64,000 nt of DNA from UBA3478 sp965662045 (lineage in GTDB: Bacteria; Bacteroidota; Bacteroidia; Flavobacteriales; Flavobacteriaceae): NCBI GenBank assembly GCA_965662045.1, contig CBFIGE010000005.1:97378-161377 (forward strand), in the 5' to 3' direction. Within the stretch, counting starts at the first letter, position 1, and each line of letters starts with the position of its first letter. The notes under the pieces were generated by a model. It saw nothing but the letters and a program-made list of their open reading frames with translations, did no database searches and was not told where the DNA came from. Shown one piece after another: positions 1-8,700 of the stretch. The position numbers and the translations under genes are program-made.

Positions 1-275
1 TTGATATTCTGAGAAATAAACTCAGTTCACTAGTTCAATTGGGGAACCTAAATCACACAGATGTTGTTATTTCAAATAGTCGTCATTTTAACGCATTAAA
101 TGCTTCATTAACTGCCGTTTTAAATGTTCAGGAAGGCTTAACTAATGAACTAAGCGGCGATTTAATGGCTATCGATCTTAGAGAGGCCATCTACCACCTA
201 GGTGAAATAACAGGTAGCGTAACCACAGATGATTTGCTCGGAAGTATTTTTTCTAACTTCTGTATTGGGAAGTAA
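1..275 (+). CDS. mnmE: tRNA modification GTPase MnmE, C-terminal fragment
   Basis: This is the 3' end of mnmE; the reading frame enters the window at base 3, so only about 90 C-terminal residues are present. MnmE works with MnmG to place (carboxymethyl)aminomethyl groups on U34 of certain tRNAs. The visible part is the last helical region, with DLMAIDLREAIYHLGEITG followed by the hallmark C-terminus ending FCIGK, whose Cys is conserved in the family. The G domain lies outside the window. The last 18 bases resemble the integration site used by mobile elements that target this gene. Identification is secure. Confidence 0.95.
   Translation, partial: DILRNKLSSLVQLGNLNHTDVVISNSRHFNALNASLTAVLNVQEGLTNELSGDLMAIDLREAIYHLGEITGSVTTDDLLGSIFSNFCIGK
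258..275 (+). other. possible integrase attachment core at the mnmE 3' end
   Basis: The last 18 bases of mnmE, TTCTGTATTGGGAAGTAA, encode FCIGK plus stop. As I recall it, they closely match the 18-bp core used by Salmonella Genomic Island 1 at trmE/mnmE. A tyrosine recombinase gene starts 90 bp downstream. I found no second copy in the window, so there is no sign of an attL/attR pair. The match may only reflect protein conservation; use as an att site is inferred. Confidence 0.35.
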
Positions 276-365
276 GTATAGGTTTCATGGAGTTTCAATT
301 ACCTTCTTAACTCCTATAATTTATAAGTTTAAACAAGTTTCTAAAGGCTTCACATTATTTATCGT

Positions 366-1589
366 ATGATTTTATTTTACGACAAAAATTACGACATAAT
401 AGACGCCAAATTAATACAAGGACTACTGGGTAAACCAAAGTCAATTAAGCTATATGAACCAATAATAAAAATGAATCGTGGTTACGTTATGCGTTTCTAT
501 TATGGTTATGATAGTGATACCAAGAAAACTCATAAGAAAGACGTCTATCTTGATCTTGATTATTATTTCACTCCATCTAATGCCTGGGAACGTTCGCAAA
601 ACAAGGAGGCTAAAAAACAAGCTAATCAAATTTTGGAGGCACTTAATACAGCTAACAGGGAAGGAAAGTATCCAATTGCAAAAACAAATCCATTATCAGT
701 ATCAGAACGTAACTTCATAGATTGGTTATTAAAGGCTACGCAGGAAGATGGAAAGTATTCTGACAATACTAAAAAATCTTACAAGGCATTGATTAACCAT
801 TTAAAGAAGTTTGCAGGTAATCACATACCTTTTGAAACAATAGATAAATCCTTTGTAGCAAAGTTCTATGACCATCTTAAATATGACTCTGTAAACTCAA
901 AGGGAATATCTACCTCCTCAAATTCTTCTATTAAATACCATAAACAGTTTTATTTTCATTTAGCCAAAGCCTTTGCCCTATTCAACTTTGAGCTACCTAA
1001 TAATATAAAATACGGACAGGATAAAACAGAATCAAAACCAAAGGAATATCTTACTACTAAAGAATTAAAAACATTAATTTCAACACCTGAACCAAACTTA
1101 GCATTAAGAATGGGGTTTCAGTTTGGTTGCTTTACAGGACTACCATTTGAAGAAATTATCCACGCTAAATTTTACAATGTTAAGGAAGATAATAAGGGAA
1201 GATACTATTTAGAATACCAAAGAAAAAAAACCTCAAGTTATAATAACATTCCCTTGTCAAGTAATGCATCAAAAGTAATTGACCAGATGAAGAAAGTAAA
1301 TGGCAAAAGTTCTAGTCAAAGTATTTTTAAAGGATTAAAGTATTCAGGTTATAATAATAGTCTTTTACAAAATTGGGTAACCAGAGCAGGTATAACTAAG
1401 AAAATTATCCTCCATTGTTGTAGAAACACTTTCTCAGCAATTCCCTATGATAAGTACAAGGACGTCAGTGCGTTAATGAAGATTTTAGGGCATACGGATA
1501 AATCTACCACCCAACGATACCTTGCTAAATTCCTAAAGAATATTGATGTTGATGTAGACCTACTGCCTGAATTTGATCTAGCCTTTTAA
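366..1589 (+). CDS. tyrosine recombinase (phage-type integrase), probably catalytically altered
   Basis: This 407-residue protein has the layout of Bacteroidota tyrosine recombinases: an N-terminal arm-binding region, a SAM-like core-binding domain at about residues 110-215, and a catalytic domain from about 235. Catalytic boxes are visible as K in RKKTSS, HCCRN (His350, Arg353), LGHTD (His376) and RYL (nucleophile Tyr385). The first catalytic Arg, normally in TGLR, is Pro260 here (TGLPFEE), coded CCA where CGA would give Arg. Loss of this Arg normally abolishes cleavage, so the enzyme may be dead or use another residue. It sits alone after mnmE with no excisionase or cargo genes, as expected of an island remnant. 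Confidence 0.85.
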   Translation: MILFYDKNYDIIDAKLIQGLLGKPKSIKLYEPIIKMNRGYVMRFYYGYDSDTKKTHKKDVYLDLDYYFTPSNAWERSQNKEAKKQANQILEALNTANREGKYPIAKTNPLSVSERNFIDWLLKATQEDGKYSDNTKKSYKALINHLKKFAGNHIPFETIDKSFVAKFYDHLKYDSVNSKGISTSSNSSIKYHKQFYFHLAKAFALFNFELPNNIKYGQDKTESKPKEYLTTKELKTLISTPEPNLALRMGFQFGCFTGLPFEEIIHAKFYNVKEDNKGRYYLEYQRKKTSSYNNIPLSSNASKVIDQMKKVNGKSSSQSIFKGLKYSGYNNSLLQNWVTRAGITKKIILHCCRNTFSAIPYDKYKDVSALMKILGHTDKSTTQRYLAKFLKNIDVDVDLLPEFDLAF

Positions 1590-1678
1590 ATTTTGGCGAC
1601 TGCCTCTGTTTTAACACTTACAAAAACAGTTAGCTATTATTTGCTATTGTCACCCTCATTAGACTTCTTCTATTTTTT

Positions 1679-3535
1679 TTATTCTATTTCAATCGAAAGT
1701 TCCAACCATGTATTGGTTCTTTCTTCTATAGCTTCTTCAGCCAATTTTAATTCGATGGAGAGGGTTTTGATTTCCTCAGGTGACAGGTTGTCATTGGAGA
1801 ACTGGTTTTGTATTGTTTCTTTTTGGGCTTCGAATTTTGCGATTTCGATCTCCAGTTTTTTGAGCCTACGTTGGTTTTCGTAGGAAGGCTTGTTTTCTTC
1901 TTTATTTTTCCAATCAGTTTTTGGTTTTTTCTCTGTTGTTTCGGTAGCTACCGAAGTATCCTCATAGGCCTTGAAATCAGAATAATTTCCCGGAAAATCT
2001 TCTATTTTACCTGCGCCTCGAAATACGAAGAGATGGTCCACGATTTTATCCATAAAATAACGATCGTGGGAAACAACAAGCAGGCATCCCGGAAAGTCCA
2101 AAAGAAAACTCTCTAACACATTCAGGGTAACAATGTCCAAATCATTGGTGGGTTCATCCAAAATCAAAAAATTGGGATTTTGTATGAGAACGGTACACAA
2201 ATACAAACGTTTGCGCTCGCCTCCACTTAGTTTTTCTACAAAATCGTATTGCTTTTTTCGATCGAATAAAAATCGTTCCAACAGTTGTTGCGCAGAAATT
2301 TTCCGTCCTTTTTTAAGAGGGATATAGTCCCCATATTCTTGGATAACTTCAATCACTTTTTGACCTGGTTTTACTGTAATCCCTTCTTGGGTGTAATAAC
2401 CAAATTTAAGGGTGTCTCCTCGGACAATTTTACCGGTATCTGGTTGCAGTGCGTTGGTCAGTAGTTTGAGGAAGGTGGATTTACCCGTACCATTATTTCC
2501 GATAATACCAATACGGTCGTTTCGCTGAAAATTATAGTCAAAAGCCTTTAGGATTACATTAGCATTAAAGGCTTTTGATACTTTGTGCATTTCTATCATT
2601 TTAGAACCCAATCGCTCCATGTTGATTTCCAGTTGCACTTCGTGGTCATTTCTTCGTTGCTGCGCTTTTTCCTTGATGGTATTGAAATCTTCTATCCGTG
2701 ATTTGGATTTGGTTGTTCTCGCTTTGGGTTGCTTGCGCATCCATGCTAGTTCCTTGGAAAAATGCCGCTTGGTTTTGTGAGCCTCGGTTTCCTTTTGTTC
2801 AATGCGGGCTGCACGCTTTTCGAGATAGTAAGAATAACTCCCCTTGTAGGTGTATAAGTTTCCTTGGTCTAATTCTATAATCTCATTACACACCCGCTCG
2901 AGAAAATACCGGTCGTGGGTAACCATCAATAAGCTTATTTTTTCTTTGATAAAATAAGCTTCCAGCCATTCGATCATTTCTAAATCCAGATGGTTGGTCG
3001 GTTCGTCTAGGATCAGTAAATCGGGCTTTTCCAAAAGGGCGCTACAGAGTGCCAAACGCTTTTTTTGTCCCCCAGACAAGGATCCCGCTTTTAGTGTCAA
3101 GTCGTCCAGCTTAAGCTTGCTTAAAAGCTGTTTGTATTCGGTTTCAAAGTCCCATGCCCCGTGCTGTTCCATCGCTTCAAAGGCCTCTTGGTACTTTTTC
3201 TCATCCTCTGGGTTCAATAATGCTTTTTCATATGCAGCAATTATCTCCAAAGTACTGTTGCCCGAAGCCAAAATAATTTCCTCTACGGTTTTTTGAGGAT
3301 CTAAAATGGGCTCTTGGTGAAGGTAGGACACTTGGGTACCCTTACGGAAATTGACCAATCCGGTATCAGGAGTTTCCTCTCGGGCAATAATCCTTAAGAT
3401 GGTTGTTTTCCCACTTCCATTTTTAGCGATTAGTGCAATTTTTTGCCCTTTACTAATTCCAAAAGAGAGAGACTCAAAAATAACGTGCTCACCATAGGCC
3501 TTTGAAATGTTCTCTACCGAAAGTAGATTCATCAA
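1679..3535 (-). CDS. uup: ABC-F family ATPase, Uup type
   Basis: This 618-residue soluble protein has two ABC ATPase domains and no membrane segments, as in ABC-F factors that act on ribosomes. Domain 1 has a Walker A at about residue 38 (AKNGSGKT), a signature LSGGQ at about 154 and LLILDEPTNHLD. Domain 2 has GNNGTGKST at about 350, LSGGERKR and LILDEPTNDLD. The linker is rich in Lys and Arg. A C-terminal region of about 80 residues is a predicted coiled coil, as in Uup, which supports that subgroup over EttA. It is transcribed towards the integrase gene with no obvious operon partner. Antibiotic-resistance ABC-F proteins share the fold, but the coiled-coil tail favours a housekeeping Uup. 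Confidence 0.88.
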   Translation of the reverse strand: MMNLLSVENISKAYGEHVIFESLSFGISKGQKIALIAKNGSGKTTILRIIAREETPDTGLVNFRKGTQVSYLHQEPILDPQKTVEEIILASGNSTLEIIAAYEKALLNPEDEKKYQEAFEAMEQHGAWDFETEYKQLLSKLKLDDLTLKAGSLSGGQKKRLALCSALLEKPDLLILDEPTNHLDLEMIEWLEAYFIKEKISLLMVTHDRYFLERVCNEIIELDQGNLYTYKGSYSYYLEKRAARIEQKETEAHKTKRHFSKELAWMRKQPKARTTKSKSRIEDFNTIKEKAQQRRNDHEVQLEINMERLGSKMIEMHKVSKAFNANVILKAFDYNFQRNDRIGIIGNNGTGKSTFLKLLTNALQPDTGKIVRGDTLKFGYYTQEGITVKPGQKVIEVIQEYGDYIPLKKGRKISAQQLLERFLFDRKKQYDFVEKLSGGERKRLYLCTVLIQNPNFLILDEPTNDLDIVTLNVLESFLLDFPGCLLVVSHDRYFMDKIVDHLFVFRGAGKIEDFPGNYSDFKAYEDTSVATETTEKKPKTDWKNKEENKPSYENQRRLKKLEIEIAKFEAQKETIQNQFSNDNLSPEEIKTLSIELKLAEEAIEERTNTWLELSIEIE

Positions 3536-3921
3536 TATTAATTTTTATCAAAATTACGGATTCAATTCCAACAATTGAGGCATTGCTAGCGCACGTAAGG
3601 CGTGTCATTAAAAATCTCAAAGCTTCTCGTGAAGTCGTGAGAAAAAGAGCACCCAGATATTTGCTTGTAACCCTTGTAAAATATAATGATTACCAGGGTA
3701 GGGATGCAAAGAATAACACCCTTCTTGCACCCTTCTTGCACCAAACAATAATGATAATAATTTAATAGAAATAGATAGGGTCCAAGAAATTTGTCTTTCT
3801 AGTGTTAAATGGGTGGAGGCAGTTAAAAGGAATTTTCTTCTAATTAGGTTTCATATCGTTTAAATTAGTTAAAAAATCAACCTTTTGCGGAAAACTACCT
3901 CTTTGGTTGTTAATTACTTAA
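3536..3921. other. intergenic region, no gene found
   Basis: This 386-bp stretch separates the uup start from the end of the next minus-strand gene. It holds no convincing coding sequence on either strand and no tRNA-like fold. The only visible structure is a short tandem repeat, cccttcttgcacccttcttgcacc, near 3718-3741. The uup promoter should lie here, but I could not place an exact TAnnTTTG match. Confidence 0.5.
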
Positions 3922-4608
3922 TCAATCATTCAACTCCTCATCGATTTCCTTTATTATCAGTGAATCTTGTCGGATCGCACGTCGCATCAAGTTTGCATAA
4001 AATGAATGTGCTAAACCTGATTGAGAGACTTTATTGATTTCTAAATCATTAAGATATCTCATGTTAGGTTTGTAAGAAGTCCAGTAGCCGATAATTTCCT
4101 TGTGCGGTCTTCTATTTTCAGAACTAAAAAATTGATCGAAAGTATTATCTCGCAAATACATCTCTAATAGCAAATGATTGTTTTTTTCATACCACGTTTG
4201 ATCAGAATATTTTACTTGAAGTAAACTTACCAGTTCTCTATTTTCTATCAATTCAATTAAGCCTGAATTTACCAGAGCACTGTACTCTTCTTCATTATGA
4301 ACAAATACGGTTCCTGCGTCTTTCAAATATGAGAGATAAAACCCAAGGGAATCTTTATCCTCTTTGTATAACATTTTACCTCTCTCATATATAATATTCG
4401 AAAAGTCACTTGCTTTGCTATGCACGCCGAGGTCGAAATGAAGTCCTTCCAATTCTTTTAGAAGGTTGTTCTTCATTTTTTTCAAGGATTCGATTTTGAG
4501 TTCTTCCTTGTAAGCAATAGCGTTCTTTTTTTCCACGTAAAATGATATGGATATACCCAATACGATGACCAAAAACTCGAGTACATAACGAATAAGATAT
4601 TTTTTCAT
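3922..4608 (-). CDS. DUF6090-like membrane-anchored protein of unknown function
   Basis: This is a 228-residue protein with one N-terminal membrane segment (about residues 8-25, LEFLVIVLGISISFYVEKK) and then a long charged, mostly helical domain. The layout, a short cytoplasmic start, one helix and a coiled coil beginning about 35 residues in, is that of the DUF6090-type proteins common in Bacteroidota. The function is unknown. A distant relative with the same plan lies at 16.8 kb. The gene stands alone with long spacers on both sides. Family assignment is by layout and a few shared features (a motif like EEEYSALVNSGLIELI near the middle), so it is moderate. Confidence 0.65.
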   Translation of the reverse strand: MKKYLIRYVLEFLVIVLGISISFYVEKKNAIAYKEELKIESLKKMKNNLLKELEGLHFDLGVHSKASDFSNIIYERGKMLYKEDKDSLGFYLSYLKDAGTVFVHNEEEYSALVNSGLIELIENRELVSLLQVKYSDQTWYEKNNHLLLEMYLRDNTFDQFFSSENRRPHKEIIGYWTSYKPNMRYLNDLEINKVSQSGLAHSFYANLMRRAIRQDSLIIKEIDEELND

Positions 4609-5063
4609 AGAATTAAAATAGAAAAATCAATATAAATAGATGAGACGTAATGGAAAGTATACAAACTTTTTAGATAATACAAAGCCATACTCTACTATCC
4701 TCTGCGATTTTCATAACAAATAAAGATTATTGAACAAATACCATATATTAATATGTATATGCGTGTTAATTTTTGGAAAGTTGAAATAATTTGAACTCAT
4801 CAGGCGACTGAACTATCATAAGTTACAGATTGTATTTAAACAATGTCAAATTTGTAAATACGATCATTAGCAACATTGCTAAACCGTTTTATATTAGCAG
4901 GTTATGTTTTAATTGCAATATTACTTAAAAATTTTTCTCACAACTATTTGTAGACTTATACTTTAATAAAATGAAGGTTTTCATCGAAAAATAAGTAAGT
5001 AAACTATAAATCTCATGAATCAACCTAAGTAAAGTGAATATTGCTAGTCTAAATTTAATTGTG
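4609..5063. other. AT-rich intergenic region between divergent genes
   Basis: This 455-bp, very AT-rich spacer lies between two divergent genes, so promoters for both should sit here. I found no tRNA or small ORF of note. TTTG followed 18 bases later by an AT-rich stretch around 4947-4975 could be part of a promoter for the bactofilin gene, but no exact -7 match is present. Confidence 0.4.
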
Positions 5064-5657
5064 ATGTTTAAAAAATTTCAAGACAATGAAGGAAGTCCCA
5101 TTTTGGTTCCAACTAATAGTTATGTCGAAGGGTATCTCAAATCATTGAAATCAATTCGTATTGAATGTAATTTTAATGGCACCATCTTGTCTCAAAAGAA
5201 AGTTATCATTGAGTCTAGCTCTGTGATTACTGGTGATATCATTTGCGATCATTTAATATTAACGGGTACAGTAAAAGGTAATATATTTTGTACAGGTAGA
5301 GTAGAAATGAATCCAGAAGCAAAAATGATAGGTAAAATTTACTCCTCTACATTTACAAATCTAAGTGAGACAGATTCTGACTTTGTTGTGCAAATTCCTA
5401 ATACGAACAGTTTAAGTGAAATCCGATCAATTCTTTTCGGTATGGATACAGACCAAGGTCTCTCGAAGGATGATGTGCTTTCAAAAATTAGAGGTTTATT
5501 TTATGAAAACGTCTATTCAAATAGATACCATCCTGATTCAATAATTGAAAATGAATTCACCAATCAAGCCGATGGCAAATTTGTTTTAATGAAGGTTTCT
5601 GAGAGAAATAAAAACCATCCTCATGCTGTTGAGCAATATGATGGAACCAACTATTAG
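5064..5657 (+). CDS. bactofilin (polymer-forming cytoskeletal protein) with C-terminal extension
   Basis: The N-terminal 100 residues show the bactofilin repeat pattern of short beta strands: SYVEGYLKS, IECNFNGTI, VIIESSSVITGDI, LILTGTVKGNI and VEMNPEAKMIGKI. Bactofilins form non-nucleotide filaments that scaffold cell-wall enzymes and shape determinants. Unlike short bactofilins, this one continues for about 95 residues with no recognised domain, ending in a polar tail. I chose the ATG at 5064 (MFKKFQDN); a GTG at 5034 would add ten residues that fit the family poorly. It is monocistronic. A peptidase partner, often beside bactofilins, is not adjacent, although an M15 peptidase lies at 31.4 kb. 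Confidence 0.8.
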   Translation: MFKKFQDNEGSPILVPTNSYVEGYLKSLKSIRIECNFNGTILSQKKVIIESSSVITGDIICDHLILTGTVKGNIFCTGRVEMNPEAKMIGKIYSSTFTNLSETDSDFVVQIPNTNSLSEIRSILFGMDTDQGLSKDDVLSKIRGLFYENVYSNRYHPDSIIENEFTNQADGKFVLMKVSERNKNHPHAVEQYDGTNY

Positions 5658-5804
5658 TTGAACAATCAGATTCAAAAATATACTTTAACCTTTAGTTGGA
5701 GTAAACTCATTTGAATTTTTCTGTAAAAGGTGAATCATCAATCTGCTTGTATGAGAGGAATATGTAAAGCGGAACTACACGGGTATTCTAAAGAATTAGA
5801 CACC

Positions 5805-7142
5805 CTAATAAATACTTGGTTCCCACCCATTTTCATATGTACGCTTCCAGGACCCCATGGCTTTGTCGTTATTTAAAACACGAGCTGTTTTAGGGTCAAT
5901 TACAAGGGTTTCTCCTGCGTCCTGTGCCATATTACCCAAATGACATATCATTGTTGAAATGGCTGCATCTTGAATATCTGAACGAAGTGATTTATCATAT
6001 CGAATTCCATCAAAGAAATTACGAATATGATCGACATCTAGACCGCTCATACCCATAGTATCTGTTGATGAGGCTGCTCCTTTATAACGTTCAAACTCAA
6101 ATTTTAAAGGGTTACCCTCTAAATCAAAAAGCTTATAAAACCCACGATCAAGCTGAATTGTCCCTTTAGTTCCATATATAGTGGCTCCCCGACCGGGACG
6201 TTCTGGTTTCATAATGATTCGACTGTGCCCTGTCCATGTTATAAATTTTTCACCTGGATAAGTAAAGGTTACCTGCTGGTTATCGACAAACTCCCAGTCA
6301 TCTTCAAATGTATATTTACCCCCAAAAGAAGTTACACGCTCTGGAATATCTACACCAAGAGCCCAACGACAAATATCAATCTCGTGTGTGCCGTTATTGT
6401 GTATCTCACCTGTTCCCCAAGTTCGAAACCAATGCCAATTGTAGGGATGAACATTATCTCTGTATTCTTCTCTTGGTGCTGGCCCCTGCCATAAATCCCA
6501 ATCTAAGGTCTTTGGAACATCTATTTTTTTTCCCTTCCCTATTGAGGTTCTCTTATTAGAGTAGTACGCTTCACCCTTGTACACCTCACCAATAATTCCG
6601 TTTCTGATGTCTTCAATAGCCATGATTGAAGTTCGAGCTGAACGTTGTTGATTACCCATTTGCACCTTTTTACCATACTTTTTTTGAGCAGCCATCAACA
6701 GATCATTTTCATATGGATTATGGCTGCAGGGTTTTTCAATGTAAACGTGTTTCCCTGCCTGCATAGCCATAATTGCCATTGGGGCATGCCAATGTTCAGG
6801 AGTAGCTATAAATACTGCATCGACATCTTTATCTTCTAAGATTTTTCGGAAATCTTTTTCAACCTTAGGGATGTAACCTATATTTTCTTCGCACCATTTA
6901 TTGTGCTCTTCTATAATGGTATCATCCACATCACAATTGTAGAGTACTTTGGCGTTTTCAATAGCATTAATTGCAATGATATGTGCCTTTGCTCGGCTTC
7001 TAACACCAAATACCGCACAATTGATGTGGTCATTTGCTCCCAAAACATTTGAATTAAAAATATTGGAAAAAGCTGGAGTTGAAACTCCCAGTCCTAAACT
7101 TCCTGCTAAAGTATTTTTTATAAAATTTCGTCTTGTTCCCAT
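5805..7142 (-). CDS. Gfo/Idh/MocA family oxidoreductase with Tat signal
   Basis: This is a 445-residue NAD(P)-dependent sugar oxidoreductase of the Gfo/Idh/MocA family. The N-terminus reads GTRRNFIKNTLAG followed by a hydrophobic stretch, a twin-arginine signal, so it is probably exported folded with its cofactor. The Rossmann domain follows (AVFGVRSRAKAHI), then FIATPEHWHAPMA and the family hallmark EKPCSHNPYE near residue 140. The C-terminal half is the usual substrate domain. It starts 10 bp after the end of the tandem-DUF1080 gene and is surely co-transcribed. Paired with DUF1080 proteins, such enzymes are linked to oxidation of sugar C3 hydroxyls to make 3-keto-glycosides. The exact substrate is unknown. 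Confidence 0.88.
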   Translation of the reverse strand: MGTRRNFIKNTLAGSLGLGVSTPAFSNIFNSNVLGANDHINCAVFGVRSRAKAHIIAINAIENAKVLYNCDVDDTIIEEHNKWCEENIGYIPKVEKDFRKILEDKDVDAVFIATPEHWHAPMAIMAMQAGKHVYIEKPCSHNPYENDLLMAAQKKYGKKVQMGNQQRSARTSIMAIEDIRNGIIGEVYKGEAYYSNKRTSIGKGKKIDVPKTLDWDLWQGPAPREEYRDNVHPYNWHWFRTWGTGEIHNNGTHEIDICRWALGVDIPERVTSFGGKYTFEDDWEFVDNQQVTFTYPGEKFITWTGHSRIIMKPERPGRGATIYGTKGTIQLDRGFYKLFDLEGNPLKFEFERYKGAASSTDTMGMSGLDVDHIRNFFDGIRYDKSLRSDIQDAAISTMICHLGNMAQDAGETLVIDPKTARVLNNDKAMGSWKRTYENGWEPSIY

Positions 7143-7152
7143 CTGGCAATTT

Positions 7153-8535
7153 TTAGTTTTTTAGTTCTTTAATTTTGATATTCTTGAAATGAACAAGGTC
7201 TCCGTGATCTTGGAGAAGTATTTGGCCTTCTTCTAACTCTCCGAAATTTGGCCAAACCACATATTTACTTTCAGAAACAAGGGTCCTAAATTCTGTGGTC
7301 ATTCTTTCGTACTCCAATACCTTAGCACCATTTAGATAGTGTTTTACATTATTGTCATTAGAAATAATATGTGCACGATTCCATTTCCCAATTGGTTTTG
7401 TAGGCTTATCTATATCCGCTTGAATCAAATCGTATAAAGAGGCCAATGTTCTGCTTCCAGGGTGATTTCCCAACTTCGCATCGGGATGCAAATCATCGTC
7501 TAGAATTTGATATTCTAATCCTATCGAAGACCCAGCATCTTTGTTAATGTTCGTATCTACATAATACTTTATTCCACTATTGGCTCCAGGAGTTAGTTTA
7601 AAATCTACCATAAATTCAAAGTCACTGTAATTTTTAAGCGTAACGATATCACCACCAGCTTCTGACTCTCCGCCTCCACTAGCTAAAACGATGAGTTCAC
7701 CGTTTTTAATTTCCCAACCGTTCTCAGGAAAAGACTCTAGTTTGGCTCCTCTCCATCCATTTGTAGTCTCTCCATCCCAAAGCATTTGCCAACCTGAATC
7801 AAGCTCATTTTTAGTGAGCTTATTGATTTTATCAAGCATCGGCAGAGATGTCTTTGTGCTGTAGGCCCCTATATTTTCGGTGAGAATTTTGATATTTTTC
7901 CATCTAATTTCAGTTCCTTCTTCTTGATTTTGGCCAATAGAATGTACTTGAAGGCCAATGAACCCTTTATCTGTTTGATCATCCGTTAGGTGTGCGGCTT
8001 CAGCTCCATTTATCCAAGTTTTAATGGTGTCACCAATAGCTTCAATTCGATAGTGATTCCACTGATTTTGCTTGAAAGCACTTTTGGCTGATGTGTTTTG
8101 GTCATCTAAGGGATGAAGCCATCCTCGCCTTGCTTCGTCGTAAATACCTGCACTCCAGGCTCTCTCTGAAGGATCTATTTCAACTTGATATCCGTGTACC
8201 CTACCGTTTTGGTAATGAGGTAAACTTTCGCTTCTAATTTGAATTCCTGAGTTCATAGAGGGGTCAACCAAAAACTCGAGTTCAAGGATAAAATCTCCAT
8301 ATATTGAATCGGTCACTAGAAATGAATTAGGCGTATTGTGTACTGTAGTTCCAACGATTTCACCGTCGCTAACTGTATACTTTGCTTCTCCTCCTTTTTG
8401 AGACCATCCTTCTAATGAGCTTCCATCAAAAAGAGTCATCCATTGGGTTTGGTCGGTTGTCAAATCACACCCTACAATTAATACACCAGATAAAATGCAA
8501 AAAAAACGAAAAAGGTTATTTTTAAAATTGTTCAT
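7153..8535 (-). CDS. lipoprotein with two DUF1080 (3-keto-glycoside hydrolase-like) domains
   Basis: This is a 460-residue lipoprotein: its signal peptide ends in LSGVLIVGC with Cys23 as the probable lipidation site. Two copies of the DUF1080 concanavalin-like fold follow. The first, about residues 30-215, begins WMTLFDGSSLEGW and has SGIQIRSE and GYQVEID. The second, about 245-458, begins WQMLWDGETTNGW and has SGIKYYVD and GLEYQILDD. DUF1080 proteins studied in Bacteroidota cleave glycosides oxidised at C3. Tandem copies are less usual than single ones. It is the first gene of an operon with the Gfo/Idh oxidoreductase and diverges from uxuA. Activity is inferred from family. Confidence 0.85.
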   Translation of the reverse strand: MNNFKNNLFRFFCILSGVLIVGCDLTTDQTQWMTLFDGSSLEGWSQKGGEAKYTVSDGEIVGTTVHNTPNSFLVTDSIYGDFILELEFLVDPSMNSGIQIRSESLPHYQNGRVHGYQVEIDPSERAWSAGIYDEARRGWLHPLDDQNTSAKSAFKQNQWNHYRIEAIGDTIKTWINGAEAAHLTDDQTDKGFIGLQVHSIGQNQEEGTEIRWKNIKILTENIGAYSTKTSLPMLDKINKLTKNELDSGWQMLWDGETTNGWRGAKLESFPENGWEIKNGELIVLASGGGESEAGGDIVTLKNYSDFEFMVDFKLTPGANSGIKYYVDTNINKDAGSSIGLEYQILDDDLHPDAKLGNHPGSRTLASLYDLIQADIDKPTKPIGKWNRAHIISNDNNVKHYLNGAKVLEYERMTTEFRTLVSESKYVVWPNFGELEEGQILLQDHGDLVHFKNIKIKELKN

Positions 8536-8571
8536 TGTTGATATAGTTAGTGCTACAAAAAATACAAAATA

Positions 8572-8585
8572 TTTAAACGCTTAAA
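8572..8585. promoter_or_regulatory. palindromic operator candidate in the divergent uronate promoter region
   Basis: The sequence TTTAAACGCTTAAA is a 14-bp near-perfect palindrome with a central CG, the form typical of LacI-family operators. It lies 37 bp upstream of the tandem-DUF1080 start and 116 bp upstream of uxuA, well placed to control both directions. No regulator gene is nearby, so the assignment rests on shape and position only. Confidence 0.35.
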
Positions 8586-8700
8586 AACATTTTTTCTAAA
8601 TCGTAAATGAAATTGTATTTTCAAATGGACTCGGCCAATAATTAGCAATTAAAAGTTACGAGCAAATTAATTACCTTAACCAAACATTTAGTTTAAATCA

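Noticed and set aside
366..1589. A genomic island carried by the integrase next to mnmE
   Set aside because: Genes right after it (uup and on) look like ordinary chromosome, no second copy of the 18-bp core was seen, and there are no transfer, toxin or defence genes. At most a remnant.
3718..3741. Start of a CRISPR-like or tandem repeat array
   Set aside because: Only two copies of an 11-base unit are present, with no further repeats or spacers.
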